Assembly: GCA_903909415.1 (NCBI GenBank)
Contig: CAIVVS010000230.1
Coordinates: forward strand, 1 to 46,569
Direction of reading: 5' to 3'
Length of the DNA: 46,569 nt
Origin: an uncultured Pseudomonadota bacterium
GTDB taxonomy: Bacteria > Pseudomonadota > Gammaproteobacteria > Burkholderiales > SG8-39
Numbering within the stretch: the stretch's first letter is position 1; each line of letters begins with the position of its first letter. Of this stretch, positions 30,838 to 41,009 are shown piece by piece. The notes below the pieces were generated by a model. The model had not been told where the DNA came from and did not search any database. It saw only the letters and a program-made list of their open reading frames with translations. Made by a program: the position numbers and the translations under genes.

Positions 30838-32892
30838 GTGCAGCGTGAATTCACCCGACTGACCGCCGTGCTGCTGGGGCTGGGCACGCCCCTGGGCGCG
30901 CTCGCCGACGGCGCCCACACGGAGCGCACCGACGTCGTGGAGGTCATCGGGACCTATGACAACGGCGTGGGCACGTCGGATGCTGCCAGCCAGGGCTCGA
31001 TCACGCCCAAGCTGCTCGAGTCGCGGCCCTTGCTGCGCCCGGCCGACGTGCTGGAGGCGGTCCCGGGGCTGGTGGTCACCCAGCACAGCGGCGACGGCAA
31101 GGCGACGCAGTTCTTCCTGCGCGGCTTCAACCTCGACCACGGCACCGACTTCGCGACCTCGGTGTCGGGCACGCCTGTGAACATGCCCACGCACGCGCAC
31201 GGGCAGGGTTACTCGGACCTGAATTTCCTCATCCCGGAGCTGGTGTCGCGCATCGACTACCGCAAGGGCCCGTATTTCGCCGACCAGGGCGACTTCGCGT
31301 CCGCCGGCGCGGCGCATTTCCACTACTACGACCGCATGAAGGAGAACCTCGCCGAGGCTGGCGTCGGCACCTTCGGCCATCGCAGGCTGCTGTTCGCCGG
31401 TTCGCCGGGCGAGGCCGGCAACCGGCTGCTGTATGCCCTCGAGGCGGTCGGCAACGACGGCCCCTGGGACAGCCCGAACGACTACCGCAAGCTCAACGGC
31501 GTCATGCGCCTGCAGCTGGGCAACCAGGAGCACCAGCACCGCATCACGCTGATGAGCTACTCGGGCCGCTGGAACGCGACCGACCAGGTGCCTTCGCGCG
31601 CGCTCAGCAACGGCCTGCCGCGCTTCGGCTCGGTGGACCCCACCGCCGGCGGCAACACCGCGCGCACCAGCCTGTCCTACGACTACCGGCACGACCACCG
31701 GTCGCGCCAGTTCCAGCTGAACGCCTACCTGCTGCGCTACCGGATGCAGCTGTTTTCCAACTTCACCTATGCGCTGAACAACCCGGCCAACGGCGACCAG
31801 TTCGAGCAGGCGGACCAGCGCACCGTGACCGGCATCTCGCCGACCTGGCTGTGGACCTCGCGCATCGGCGAGCGCGACAGCATCACCAAGGCCGGCATGC
31901 ACCTGCGCCAGGACGCGATCGGCAAGGTGGGCCTGTACAACACCGTACGGCGCGCGCAGACCGGCACCGTCCGCGAGGACCGGGTCTCGCAGACCGGCCT
32001 GGGCGCCTTTGCCGAGAACACCTTCAGCTGGACGCCCTGGCTGCGCACCATCGCCGGCGCCCGGGTGGACGGCTACCGCGCGGTGGTCGACAGCAACAAT
32101 GCCGCCAACTCGGGCAACGCCCGCGACCACCTGGTGTCGCCCAAGGCGGGCCTGGTGCTCGGGCCGTGGAGCGAGACCGAGTTTTTCGTGAACTACGGTC
32201 GCGGCTTCCATTCGAACGATGCCCGCGGCGCAACGATCTCGGTGAATCCCTCGACCCTGGCGGCCGCGCAGCGCGTGCAGCCGCTGGTGCGCACCACCGG
32301 CGGGGAACTCGGCGCGCGCACCGAATTCCTCGAGGGCGTGCAGAGCTCGCTCGCGCTGTGGCGCCTGTCGCTGGATTCCGAACTGCTGTTCGCCGGCGAT
32401 GCGGGCACGACCAGCGCCGGCCGGCCCAGCCTGCGGCAGGGCATCGAATGGTCCAACCGCTGGCGCGCCAACCGCTGGCTGCTGGTGGACTTCGACCTGT
32501 CGCTGTCACGCGCGAAGTTCACGGATGGCGACCCCGCCGGTGAGCGCATCCCCGGCGCGGTGGACCGCGTCGTGTCGCTGGGCGCGGCGGTGGAGGACTA
32601 CGGCCCGTGGTCGGGCGGCGTGCACCTGCGGCATTTCGGGCCGCGTCCGCTGGTGGCGAGCGGCGCAGTCCTGTCCGGCAGTTCCACCCTGGTGAACCTG
32701 CGCATCGGCTACAGGATGGAGCGCGGCACGCGCCTGTCGCTGGACGTGTTCAACCTGTTCGACCGCCGCGCCAGCGACATCGAATATTTCTACCAGTCGC
32801 AGCTGCGCGGCGAAGCCGCGGCGGCGAGCGACATCCACCTGCACCCGGCCGAGCCGCGTGGCGTGCGCCTGGCCTTGCGCACCAGCTTCTAG
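30838..32892 (+). CDS. TonB-dependent outer-membrane receptor
   Basis: 684 residues from GTG 30838, with AAGG 10 bp upstream and a signal peptide (LTAVLLGLGTPLGALA). A TonB-box-like VVEVIGTYD is followed by the plug domain (LLRPADVLEAVPGLVVTQHSGDGKATQFFLRGFNLDHGTDFATSV). A His-containing loop, NMPTHAHGQGYSDLNFLIPE, leads to the barrel, which ends in F (RLALRTSF) as required for BAM-dependent assembly. The THAHGQGY and AAHFHYYDRM His clusters suggest metal or metal-complex binding. Linkage to the HupE/UreJ-like protein with an EF-hand supports uptake of a metal or small metal chelate rather than a large siderophore. Substrate is not determined. It is the last gene of a three-gene operon, 11 bp after the preceding stop. 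Confidence 0.92.
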   Translation: MQREFTRLTAVLLGLGTPLGALADGAHTERTDVVEVIGTYDNGVGTSDAASQGSITPKLLESRPLLRPADVLEAVPGLVVTQHSGDGKATQFFLRGFNLDHGTDFATSVSGTPVNMPTHAHGQGYSDLNFLIPELVSRIDYRKGPYFADQGDFASAGAAHFHYYDRMKENLAEAGVGTFGHRRLLFAGSPGEAGNRLLYALEAVGNDGPWDSPNDYRKLNGVMRLQLGNQEHQHRITLMSYSGRWNATDQVPSRALSNGLPRFGSVDPTAGGNTARTSLSYDYRHDHRSRQFQLNAYLLRYRMQLFSNFTYALNNPANGDQFEQADQRTVTGISPTWLWTSRIGERDSITKAGMHLRQDAIGKVGLYNTVRRAQTGTVREDRVSQTGLGAFAENTFSWTPWLRTIAGARVDGYRAVVDSNNAANSGNARDHLVSPKAGLVLGPWSETEFFVNYGRGFHSNDARGATISVNPSTLAAAQRVQPLVRTTGGELGARTEFLEGVQSSLALWRLSLDSELLFAGDAGTTSAGRPSLRQGIEWSNRWRANRWLLVDFDLSLSRAKFTDGDPAGERIPGAVDRVVSLGAAVEDYGPWSGGVHLRHFGPRPLVASGAVLSGSSTLVNLRIGYRMERGTRLSLDVFNLFDRRASDIEYFYQSQLRGEAAAASDIHLHPAEPRGVRLALRTSF

Positions 32893-32928
32893 CCGGCGCG
32901 GCCCGGCACCGTCCCGCCCCGCACGGAC

Positions 32929-33753
32929 ATGATGCAGCCTGCTTCCGGCCCTGACGTGGACGCGGGTGCCACGCTGGTGGTCCAGGCCTACGAGGCCGGG
33001 GCGACGCCGGGATGGATAGACCGCTGCATGCGGTCGGTACGGGAATGGGCCGCTTCCCGCGGTTACGATTACGCGTTCACCGACCGGTTCTTCGGCCTGG
33101 CGCCGGACTGGTTCCGCATCCGCTGCGGCCCCCAGCTCGGGCCGCTCACCGACGTCGCGCGGCTGGTGCTGATGCAGTCGGGTTTCGCCCGCGGATACCG
33201 CCGGGTGGTCTGGTGCGACGCCGACCTGGTGGTGTTCGATCCGGACGCACTGGCCTTGCCGGACGCGGACGGCCTCACGGCGATCGACGAGGTCTCCGTC
33301 GGCACCGGACCCGACGGCAGCCTGATGGTGTCGCCCCGCATGGTGAATGGCGCGCTGCTGGCCGCCACCCGCGACGCCGAGGTGTTCCTGCGCTACTTCG
33401 ACGAGGTCCTGCGCGTGGTGCGCGAGCATCCGCCGGGGCCGGTGCCGCGCACCGTTGCCGGGCCGATGCTGCTCACGCGCATCGCGCGCCGGTTGCCGGT
33501 GGCCACGCTGCCCAACGTGGGCCTGTTCACGCCCGGCATCCTGCTGGAACTCGCCCAGGGCGGGACGGTGCTGCCCGGCGCCTACATGCGCCACTTCGGC
33601 CACGCCGTCGCGGCGGCCAACCTGTGCCATTTCGCGCGCCAGGAGAACGGCGCGCATGGCGAGGCGGCCTACGACGCGGTGATGGATCGCGCCATCGGCC
33701 TGTTGCTGGCCACGCGCGGCGAGGTCGTCAACCGGCTGCTGCGCGCGGGGTAG
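32929..33753 (+). CDS. Glycosyltransferase-like protein (GT-A type)
   Basis: 274 residues. Starts at 32929 or the adjacent ATG at 32932; no ribosome-binding site is clear. The sequence has the pattern of small GT-A glycosyltransferases that act on surface sugars: an N-terminal nucleotide-binding-like strand (LVVQAYEAGATPGWIDRCMRSV), GYDYAFTDRFF, and the metal-binding DxD motif in RRVVWCDADLVVFDPDALAL, followed by MVNGALLAAT. The last third (YMRHFGHAVAAANLCHFARQ) has no obvious counterpart. The acceptor and donor are unknown. It follows the receptor gene by 36 bp on the same strand but is probably unrelated in function. Confidence 0.65.
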   Translation: MMQPASGPDVDAGATLVVQAYEAGATPGWIDRCMRSVREWAASRGYDYAFTDRFFGLAPDWFRIRCGPQLGPLTDVARLVLMQSGFARGYRRVVWCDADLVVFDPDALALPDADGLTAIDEVSVGTGPDGSLMVSPRMVNGALLAATRDAEVFLRYFDEVLRVVREHPPGPVPRTVAGPMLLTRIARRLPVATLPNVGLFTPGILLELAQGGTVLPGAYMRHFGHAVAAANLCHFARQENGAHGEAAYDAVMDRAIGLLLATRGEVVNRLLRAG

Positions 33754-33833
33754 GACCGGCCATGCTTGGGCGTGTCGGCAGCTTCCATGGGTGGCACGAC
33801 ATTACCCCGGAGGCAGGCCATGCTGGTTCGGGC

Positions 33834-33863
33834 CCGCCGACGGCCGGCCGGGGCGGTCGGCGG
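33834..33863. terminator. Hairpin between convergent genes
   Basis: CCGCCGAC (33834-33841) and GTCGGCGG (33856-33863) form a perfect 8-bp stem in the 135-bp gap between the glycosyltransferase-like and Bug-protein genes. No T-tract follows, so the terminator role is tentative. Confidence 0.35.
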
Positions 33864-33888
33864 CGACCCGAGCGCGCCTACGCGGGGC

Positions 33889-34881
33889 TCACTCGCCCTT
33901 GGCGCCGGTTTCCCTGACCACGCGCGCCCACTTCTGCATCTCGCGCTTCACGTAGTCGTTGGCCTGCTGGGGCGCGTAGCCCAGCGTCTCCATGCCCATG
34001 CCGGCCAGCTTGTCGCGCACGTCGGTGATGCGCAAGGCGCGTTCGATCTCGGCGTTCAGGCGGCTGACCACGGCGGGCTGCGTGCCCAGCGGCGCGAAGA
34101 AGCCGATCCAGGTGTAGTCCTCGAACTCCGGGTACCCGAGTTCGGCCATGGTCGGCACGTCGGGGAGCACCGCCTGGCGCTTCGCGCTGGTGACCGCCAG
34201 TCCGTGCAGCCGCCCCGCCTTGATGTGGGCGACCGTGGTGGTAATCGCCATGCTGGCCAGCTGCGTCTCGCCCGCGACCACGGCCTGGATCGCCGGTCCG
34301 CCGCCCTTGTAGGCGATGGCCTGCACGTCCACCTTCCCCAGCACCTTGAACACGTACTCGCCCGACAGGTGCGGCGTGGTGCCGGCCCCGGCATGCGAGT
34401 AGTTGAGCTTCATGCCGCGCGCCTTGTCGAAAACCTCCCTCAGGGTCTTCGCACCCAGGGCCGGATTGGCGACCAGGATGTTGGGCGTGGAGGCGGCGAT
34501 CGCCACCGCGGTGAAGTCCCGTTCGTAGTCATAGCCCGGGTTGGGCAGCAGCGAGGGATTGGTGGCGATGGACGTGCTGGTGGCCAGCAGGGTATGGCCG
34601 TCGGGTGCCGACTTGGCGACCAGCGCCGCGGCGATGTTGCCGCCCGCGCCGGGCCGGTTGTCGATCACCAGCGGCTGGCCGAGCGCCTCGCCGACGGTCG
34701 GCGCGACCAGGCGCGCGACGATGTCGGCCGGGCCGGCTGGCGCGAAGGCGATGACCACGCGTATCGGCTTGGCGGGCCAGGCCTGGGCCCGGGCGGTTGA
34801 CGGCTGCAGGGCGGACAGTGCGATTGCGGCGGAAGCAGCGAGGGACGCGGCCAGGCCTTGCCGCAGCGGGGTGACGGGCAT
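33889..34881 (-). CDS. Bug-family tripartite tricarboxylate transporter substrate-binding protein
   Basis: 330 residues from ATG 34881, which has GGAGGAGG about 7 bp upstream; a longer in-frame start is not supported. The signal peptide is QGLAASLAASAAIALSALQPSTARAQA. The mature protein begins WPAKPIRVVIAFAPAGPADIVARLVAP and carries Bug hallmarks NRPGAGGNIAA, NPSLLPNPGYDYERDF, LNYSHAGAGTTPHLSGE and YKGGGPAIQAVVAGE. Bug proteins are periplasmic binders of carboxylates or aromatic acids and are expanded in Burkholderiales; many have no linked TctAB permease, as here. Linkage to an FAD monooxygenase 133 bp upstream on the same strand suggests the ligand may be an aromatic acid. Confidence 0.93.
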   Translation of the reverse strand: MPVTPLRQGLAASLAASAAIALSALQPSTARAQAWPAKPIRVVIAFAPAGPADIVARLVAPTVGEALGQPLVIDNRPGAGGNIAAALVAKSAPDGHTLLATSTSIATNPSLLPNPGYDYERDFTAVAIAASTPNILVANPALGAKTLREVFDKARGMKLNYSHAGAGTTPHLSGEYVFKVLGKVDVQAIAYKGGGPAIQAVVAGETQLASMAITTTVAHIKAGRLHGLAVTSAKRQAVLPDVPTMAELGYPEFEDYTWIGFFAPLGTQPAVVSRLNAEIERALRITDVRDKLAGMGMETLGYAPQQANDYVKREMQKWARVVRETGAKGE

Positions 34882-35014
34882 GCTTTCCTCCTCCAAGGAT
34901 TGCCGGCCGCTCCGCTCACGGGCGGCCTGCCGGAAAGCATACCGGGCCACCGGCAAGCCCGCATGGCGCGGGGTGCCCGGCACCCGGGAGCAGCGGACTA
35001 CCGCCGGGCTGAGG

Positions 35015-36199
35015 TCAGCTGAGCGGCACCGTCAGCGGGTCGTACGAGAACAGCCACTCGGCGCGTTCCTTGGCGAGGTTCTTCTTCTCGAACGCGCGGC
35101 GCATCTCCTCGGGATCGACGATGTGGTACAGGCCGCCGTGCTCGGTGGATTCATTGACGACCCGCGCCGTGCGGTCCATGCGGGCGCGCTGGTAGACCTG
35201 CAGCGCGTCGGGAATCGAGGCCGCGCCGTCCAGTGCGCGCGCGAGCACCGCGCCGTCTTCCACCGCCATGGCCGCGCCCTGCGCCATGAATGGCAGGGTG
35301 GGGTGGGCGGCGTCGCCCATCAGCGTGGCGCGCGCGGTGCTCCAGTTGCGCACCGGCGGGCGGTTGTTCAGCGCCCAGCGGTAGCACTCGTTGCGGTCGG
35401 CGGCGTCCAGCAGCGCCTGGATGTTCGGGTGCCAGCCGGCGTAGTCGGCCTTGAGTTCTTCCCAGGGGCGGCGCTGGGTCCAGGACTCGTCCTCCCAGGC
35501 GCTGCGCTCCGGGCAGCCGACGAAGTTCAGCACCTGTCCCGAGGAGATCCAGTAGATCACGGCGTGGTTCTTCGGGCCGCACCAGACGGTGCCGACGATG
35601 TCCATGATGCCCTCGGGCAGCTTCGCGCGCGGCACGGTGACGCGCCAGGCGACGTAGCCGGTATAGCTCGCCTTGACCTCGCCCACGATCTGCGCGCGGA
35701 TCGCCGACTTGATGCCGTCGGCGCCGACCAGGGCGTCGGCCTTGACGGTGCTGCCGTCGGCGAGCTTGAGGGTCACGCCCGAGGCGTCCTCGGTGTAGCC
35801 GGCGGCCTTGGCGTTCAGCGTGATGCAGTTCGGGTCCAGGGCCTGCACCTTGTCCGCGAGGATGCGGTGGAAGTCCGCGCGGTGCAGGTGGTAGTAGGGC
35901 GTGCCGTGCGCCTTCTCGTGCGCCCCGGCAAACGGGATGGAGTGCAGCAGCTCGGCGGTGTCGTAGCGGCGGAACTCGTAGTTGGCCGGCTTGACCGCGA
36001 CTTTTTCCAGTTCGTCCTTCAGGCCGAGGTCGTACAGCACCTTGATCGAGTTGGCGCTCTGCTGGATGCCCGCGCCGACCTCGCCCAGCTTGGGCGCCTG
36101 CTCGAACACCTTGACCTCGAACCCGCGTCGCAGCAGGCAGGCGGCGGCCGTGAGGCCACCCAGTCCGGCGCCGGCGATGATGACTTTACCCTTGGACAT
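35015..36199 (-). CDS. FAD-dependent aromatic-ring monooxygenase (salicylate hydroxylase-like)
   Basis: 394 residues. The dinucleotide-binding GAGLGGLTAA is at the N terminus, the mid DG motif in DALVGADGIKS and the GD motif in ATLMGDAAHPTLPFMAQGAAMAVEDG, all expected for class A flavoprotein hydroxylases. These enzymes use FAD and NAD(P)H to hydroxylate aromatic acids such as salicylate or 6-hydroxynicotinate. The sequence HLHRADFHRILADKV matches the salicylate hydroxylase group, but substrate cannot be fixed by sequence alone. The gene precedes the Bug-protein gene, and a cupin and an amidohydrolase are encoded nearby, which together suggest a small catabolic island. Confidence 0.88.
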   Translation of the reverse strand: MSKGKVIIAGAGLGGLTAAACLLRRGFEVKVFEQAPKLGEVGAGIQQSANSIKVLYDLGLKDELEKVAVKPANYEFRRYDTAELLHSIPFAGAHEKAHGTPYYHLHRADFHRILADKVQALDPNCITLNAKAAGYTEDASGVTLKLADGSTVKADALVGADGIKSAIRAQIVGEVKASYTGYVAWRVTVPRAKLPEGIMDIVGTVWCGPKNHAVIYWISSGQVLNFVGCPERSAWEDESWTQRRPWEELKADYAGWHPNIQALLDAADRNECYRWALNNRPPVRNWSTARATLMGDAAHPTLPFMAQGAAMAVEDGAVLARALDGAASIPDALQVYQRARMDRTARVVNESTEHGGLYHIVDPEEMRRAFEKKNLAKERAEWLFSYDPLTVPLS

Positions 36200-36289
36200 C
36201 GAATACTCCTTGAAGGAGCGGGGATTTTAGCGCCTTCGGGACTGGATAGCCGATGCCGGCGCCATCCACCGCGCCGGTTCAGCGCCGAC

Positions 36290-37342
36290 TCAGCGCAGCA
36301 GTTCGCCGTCGAGCACGCCGCGCACGCTGCGCGCCAATGCCGCGGTCCAGAAACCGGCGAGCAGCAGCCAGGCGAACCAGCCGACGAGGAGCACGCCGCC
36401 CACGCCGGTCAGGTCGGAAAGGCGCTGGCAGCCCAGCGCGAACGCGCCAAGTGGAAAGGTGAAGGCCCACCAGGCGATGCTGAAGGGCAGCTGGTCCGCC
36501 CGCATGGCGCTGGCCGTCATCAGCAGCGCGAGCAGCAGCCAGAACGTGCCGAATCCCCACAGCAGGAAGGCCGCGAACAGGTAGGGGCCCTGCGTGGTGG
36601 CGGTCACGAAGGTGCCGGGCAGCGCCGGGGCCAGTCCCAGCACGCCCACGATGATGACGCCCACCGGCGCCAGGTGCACCCACAGCGTGGGCGCCAGCTG
36701 GGCGGGGAGCCGCGCATGCACGTACAGCCGGTGCAGGGTGAGCGAGAGCACCGCCAGGTACATCACCAGGCCCGCACCCAGGCCGACGACGTTCACGACC
36801 AGCGCCAGATCCCGCGCCAGTCCTTCCTGCACGGCCAGCAGCGGGACGCCTGCCACCGGGATGAGGGTCATGCCCACCGGCGGGATGAACATGCCGGGAT
36901 GCACGTGCTCGAGCCTGACGTGGTCCCCCTCGAAGGTGGCCTTGAGCACCGCCAGCGTCATCACCACGAGTCCGGCGGCGCCCAGCCACCACGCCGCGAG
37001 CGCCGCGTCCTGGTGGTTGCCGAAGGCGCGCAGCTGCGCGGCGAGCACCAGCAGCGCGATCGGGAACGTCGGGTAGAAGCTCGCGGCGACCGGGTGGCGC
37101 AGCGTCGCCACGGCCGCATCGCGCGCGAACAGCCAGCGCGCGATCCAGGGCACGGCGATGAGCGCGAACAGCGCGAGGTTCAGCCAGTGCAGTGCCCAGG
37201 CAAGCGGCTCCAGCGCCGGTACGTCGCCGGCGAAGCGCAGCGTCGCCAGCGCGAATCCGCCGGTGCCCATGACGGCGGCCGGCCAGCCCGGCGCGAAATG
37301 GCGGACGACCAAGGACGGGGTGAGGGGAGTCGGGGCGTTCAT
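36290..37342 (-). CDS. TDT/SLAC1 family transporter (TehA-like)
   Basis: 350 residues from ATG 37342; in-frame ATGs at 37354 and 37357 are alternatives, and none has a good ribosome-binding site. Ten hydrophobic segments are recognisable, as in the tellurite-resistance/dicarboxylate transporter family. Signatures include the N-terminal RHFAPGWPAAVMGTGGFALA, FIPPVGMTLIPVAG and the late PFSIAWWAFTFPLGAFALGC. Members transport small anions (tellurite-related, sulfite, malate, chloride). It is transcribed toward the FAD monooxygenase gene, with 90 bp between, and is divergent from the cupin gene. Confidence 0.85.
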   Translation of the reverse strand: MNAPTPLTPSLVVRHFAPGWPAAVMGTGGFALATLRFAGDVPALEPLAWALHWLNLALFALIAVPWIARWLFARDAAVATLRHPVAASFYPTFPIALLVLAAQLRAFGNHQDAALAAWWLGAAGLVVMTLAVLKATFEGDHVRLEHVHPGMFIPPVGMTLIPVAGVPLLAVQEGLARDLALVVNVVGLGAGLVMYLAVLSLTLHRLYVHARLPAQLAPTLWVHLAPVGVIIVGVLGLAPALPGTFVTATTQGPYLFAAFLLWGFGTFWLLLALLMTASAMRADQLPFSIAWWAFTFPLGAFALGCQRLSDLTGVGGVLLVGWFAWLLLAGFWTAALARSVRGVLDGELLR

Positions 37343-37505
37343 GGGGAGGCGCATCATCGCAACAACGCTGCACTGCGGCAAGCCTGGATGCGCGCAGTGC
37401 CTGCCTGGATTGCCTTCCTGCGGGGCAAGGGTGCCGCGGCAGCGGCACGGGGGCGCGATACACTGCGCGTCGAATCAACCCGGATCAACTCGAAGGAGCA
37501 GGGCC

Positions 37506-37901
37506 ATGAGCGAGCAGGCGGCGGCGAAGGCAACAGGCACGGACCAGGGCGCCAGGGTCGGTCCGACCGACTGGGGCCACAACTACGTGGACGTGCAGGC
37601 CATGGCCTGGTCACCGTCACGCGTCCCCCTGTCGGAGCAGAAGGTGCTCTATTCGGATCCGGCCACCGGCATGTCCACGGTGCTGTTCCGGATCCAGCCC
37701 GGCGGCACCATCGCCTTCCACGAGCATCCCGAGATCGAGCAGACCTTCGTGCTCAAGGGCCGGCTGGTGGACCACATGGGCGAGTGCACCGCCGGCAACT
37801 TCGTGTACCGCGCGGCCGGCAGCCGCCACACGGCGCATACCCCGGACGGGGCCGAGTTCATCGTCTTTTTCATGAAGCCGCCGCTGCGCCTGCCGGCCTG
37901 A
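37506..37901 (+). CDS. Cupin domain protein
   Basis: 131 residues; AAGGAG lies 7 bp before the ATG. A single cupin barrel is visible: the first motif is FRIQPGGTIAFHEHPEIEQTFVLKGRLVDHMGE and the second GNFVYRAAGSRHTAHTPDGAEFIVFF. The His-x-His...Glu...His set (HEH, E, H) gives a plausible metal site. It resembles cupins that act as dioxygenase-like or regulatory accessory proteins in aromatic pathways, without a specific assignment. It is 101 bp upstream of the amidohydrolase gene on the same strand. Confidence 0.85.
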   Translation: MSEQAAAKATGTDQGARVGPTDWGHNYVDVQAMAWSPSRVPLSEQKVLYSDPATGMSTVLFRIQPGGTIAFHEHPEIEQTFVLKGRLVDHMGECTAGNFVYRAAGSRHTAHTPDGAEFIVFFMKPPLRLPA

Positions 37902-38002
37902 GCGTCGCAAGGGAAGAGCGCGCGGGACAAGCGCGCCGGACTGGGTCGCGGGACAACACCAACAACAGGCAACACCGGACAATAAAAAAGGGGGACAGGA
38001 AC

Positions 38003-39070
38003 ATGTTCGCAACGGATTGTGCGTGCGGGACGGCAGTGACCGGCAACACCATGGGGAGGCGCGGCTTCCTGGGCGCGATGGGCGCGCTGGCGGCGGGCTC
38101 GATGCTGGGCTGCCAGGCCACCGCTGACACGGTGGCCGGCAAGCCGCACCGGATCGACATCCACCACCACGTCATGCCGCCCAGCTACGTGGCGGAACTG
38201 CGCAAGCGCGGCCTGGGTGGCGCGCCGGCCTGGTCGCCGCAGCGCTCGCTCGAGGACATGGACAAGAACGGCATCGCCACCTCGGTGGTGGCGCTGATGC
38301 AGCCGGGCGCGTACTTCAACGACCGCGACTTCGACCGGCGCATGGCGCGCGAGGCCAACGAGTACGCGGCCCAGATGGCGCGCGACTTCCCGGGACGCTT
38401 CGGCTCCTTCGCCACGCTGCCGCTGGCCGACGTGGACGGCAGCCTGCGCGAGATCGAATACGCCTTCGGCGCGCTCAAGGCCGACGGCATCGGCCTGATG
38501 ACCAGCTACGGCGACCGCTACCTGGGCGACCCGCACTTCGCGCCGATCTGGGACGAGCTCAACCGACGCGGCGCGACGATCTACACCCACCCGCTGCTGC
38601 CGGCCTGCTGCCGCAACCCGATCGCCGGCCTGCCGCCCTCGGCCATCGAGTACGGCACCGACACCACGCGCACCGCCGCGAGCCTGCTGTTCACCGGCAC
38701 CGCATACCGCTATCCGAACATCAAGTGGATCCTGTCCCACAGCGGCGGCTCGATGCCTTTCCTGTGGAGCCGCTTCACGCGCCAGGAAACCGACATGAAG
38801 GACGCGGCGAAGAAGGTGCTGCCCGACGGCGTGCGCGCCCAGGCGCAGCGCTTCTACTACGACACCGCCCAGGGCCACCACGAGGGCGCGATCGCCGCGC
38901 TGCGCGCGTTGATCCCGGTGTCGCAGATCCTGTACGGCAGCGACTTCCCGTACCGCCCGGGCGCCGAGGTCACCGATGGCCTGAACGCCCGCGGGTTCAG
39001 CCGCGACGAGCGGCGCGCGATCGAGCGCGGCAATGCGCTGCGCATCCTGCCCGGGCTGCGTACGGCATGA
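38003..39070 (+). CDS. Tat-exported lipoprotein of the amidohydrolase-2 family
   Basis: 355 residues from ATG 38003 (ACAGGAA upstream). An in-frame ATG at 38051 lies directly before the twin-arginine motif RRGFLGA, which is followed by a hydrophobic stretch and lipobox MLGC (Cys37), so the protein should be Tat-exported and lipid-anchored. The amidohydrolase fold begins with RIDIHHHVMPPSYV (metal-binding HxH) and continues with GATIYTHPLLPACC, WILSHSGGSMPFL and the late ILYGSDFPYRP (conserved Asp). ACMSD-type decarboxylases and related hydrolases share this pattern. Export is unusual, as close relatives are cytoplasmic. Substrate is unknown; a phenolic acid is a guess from the neighbours. Confidence 0.85.
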   Translation: MFATDCACGTAVTGNTMGRRGFLGAMGALAAGSMLGCQATADTVAGKPHRIDIHHHVMPPSYVAELRKRGLGGAPAWSPQRSLEDMDKNGIATSVVALMQPGAYFNDRDFDRRMAREANEYAAQMARDFPGRFGSFATLPLADVDGSLREIEYAFGALKADGIGLMTSYGDRYLGDPHFAPIWDELNRRGATIYTHPLLPACCRNPIAGLPPSAIEYGTDTTRTAASLLFTGTAYRYPNIKWILSHSGGSMPFLWSRFTRQETDMKDAAKKVLPDGVRAQAQRFYYDTAQGHHEGAIAALRALIPVSQILYGSDFPYRPGAEVTDGLNARGFSRDERRAIERGNALRILPGLRTA

Positions 39071-39084
39071 ACGATGGCGCGTGA

Positions 39085-39113
39085 TTGACCAGAATCGGCC
39101 AAAATGATACTAT
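39085..39113 (+). promoter_or_regulatory. Sigma-70 type promoter of prfC
   Basis: TTGACC (39085-39090), a 17-bp spacer and TACTAT (39108-39113) form the best consensus promoter in the window. The predicted start is near 39120, giving an untranslated leader of about 90 nt before the GTG at 39212. Confidence 0.7.
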
Positions 39114-39211
39114 GTGGCTGATTTTGAAAGACATTTAGCCCGTCCCGGCCTCGCCTCCCATGAGTTGGCATCCCGGGCGGGGCCGCCTTTTACCCGTCCG
39201 AGATTCCGCCC

Positions 39212-40828
<1,617 letters not shown>

Positions 40829-41009
40829 TTTTACGCCCCGAGGACGACGGCGCAGGTCAAATGCGCACTGGGCGGCCATCCACCCGCGGCCGGGGCGCAC
40901 AAGGTTCGATAGCGGACAAAGCGGCCGGCCGGGCCTGCCCCCGGTGCCGCGCGGGTGGTGTACATTTACCGGTGTCTAAGCCAACCTGTACAGCGGACCG
41001 CGCCATCCC

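Noticed and set aside
34541..39070. A 1509-codon plus-strand open frame
   Set aside because: Only its last part (from 38003) encodes the amidohydrolase. The rest is antisense to the Bug, monooxygenase and TDT genes, has low-complexity Arg/Ala/His-rich translation and no ribosome-binding site; it is open because of high G+C content.
40959..40992. Two TGTACA palindromes before the GGDEF-hemerythrin gene
   Set aside because: Six-base matches 28 bp apart are too short to call an operator without conservation data.
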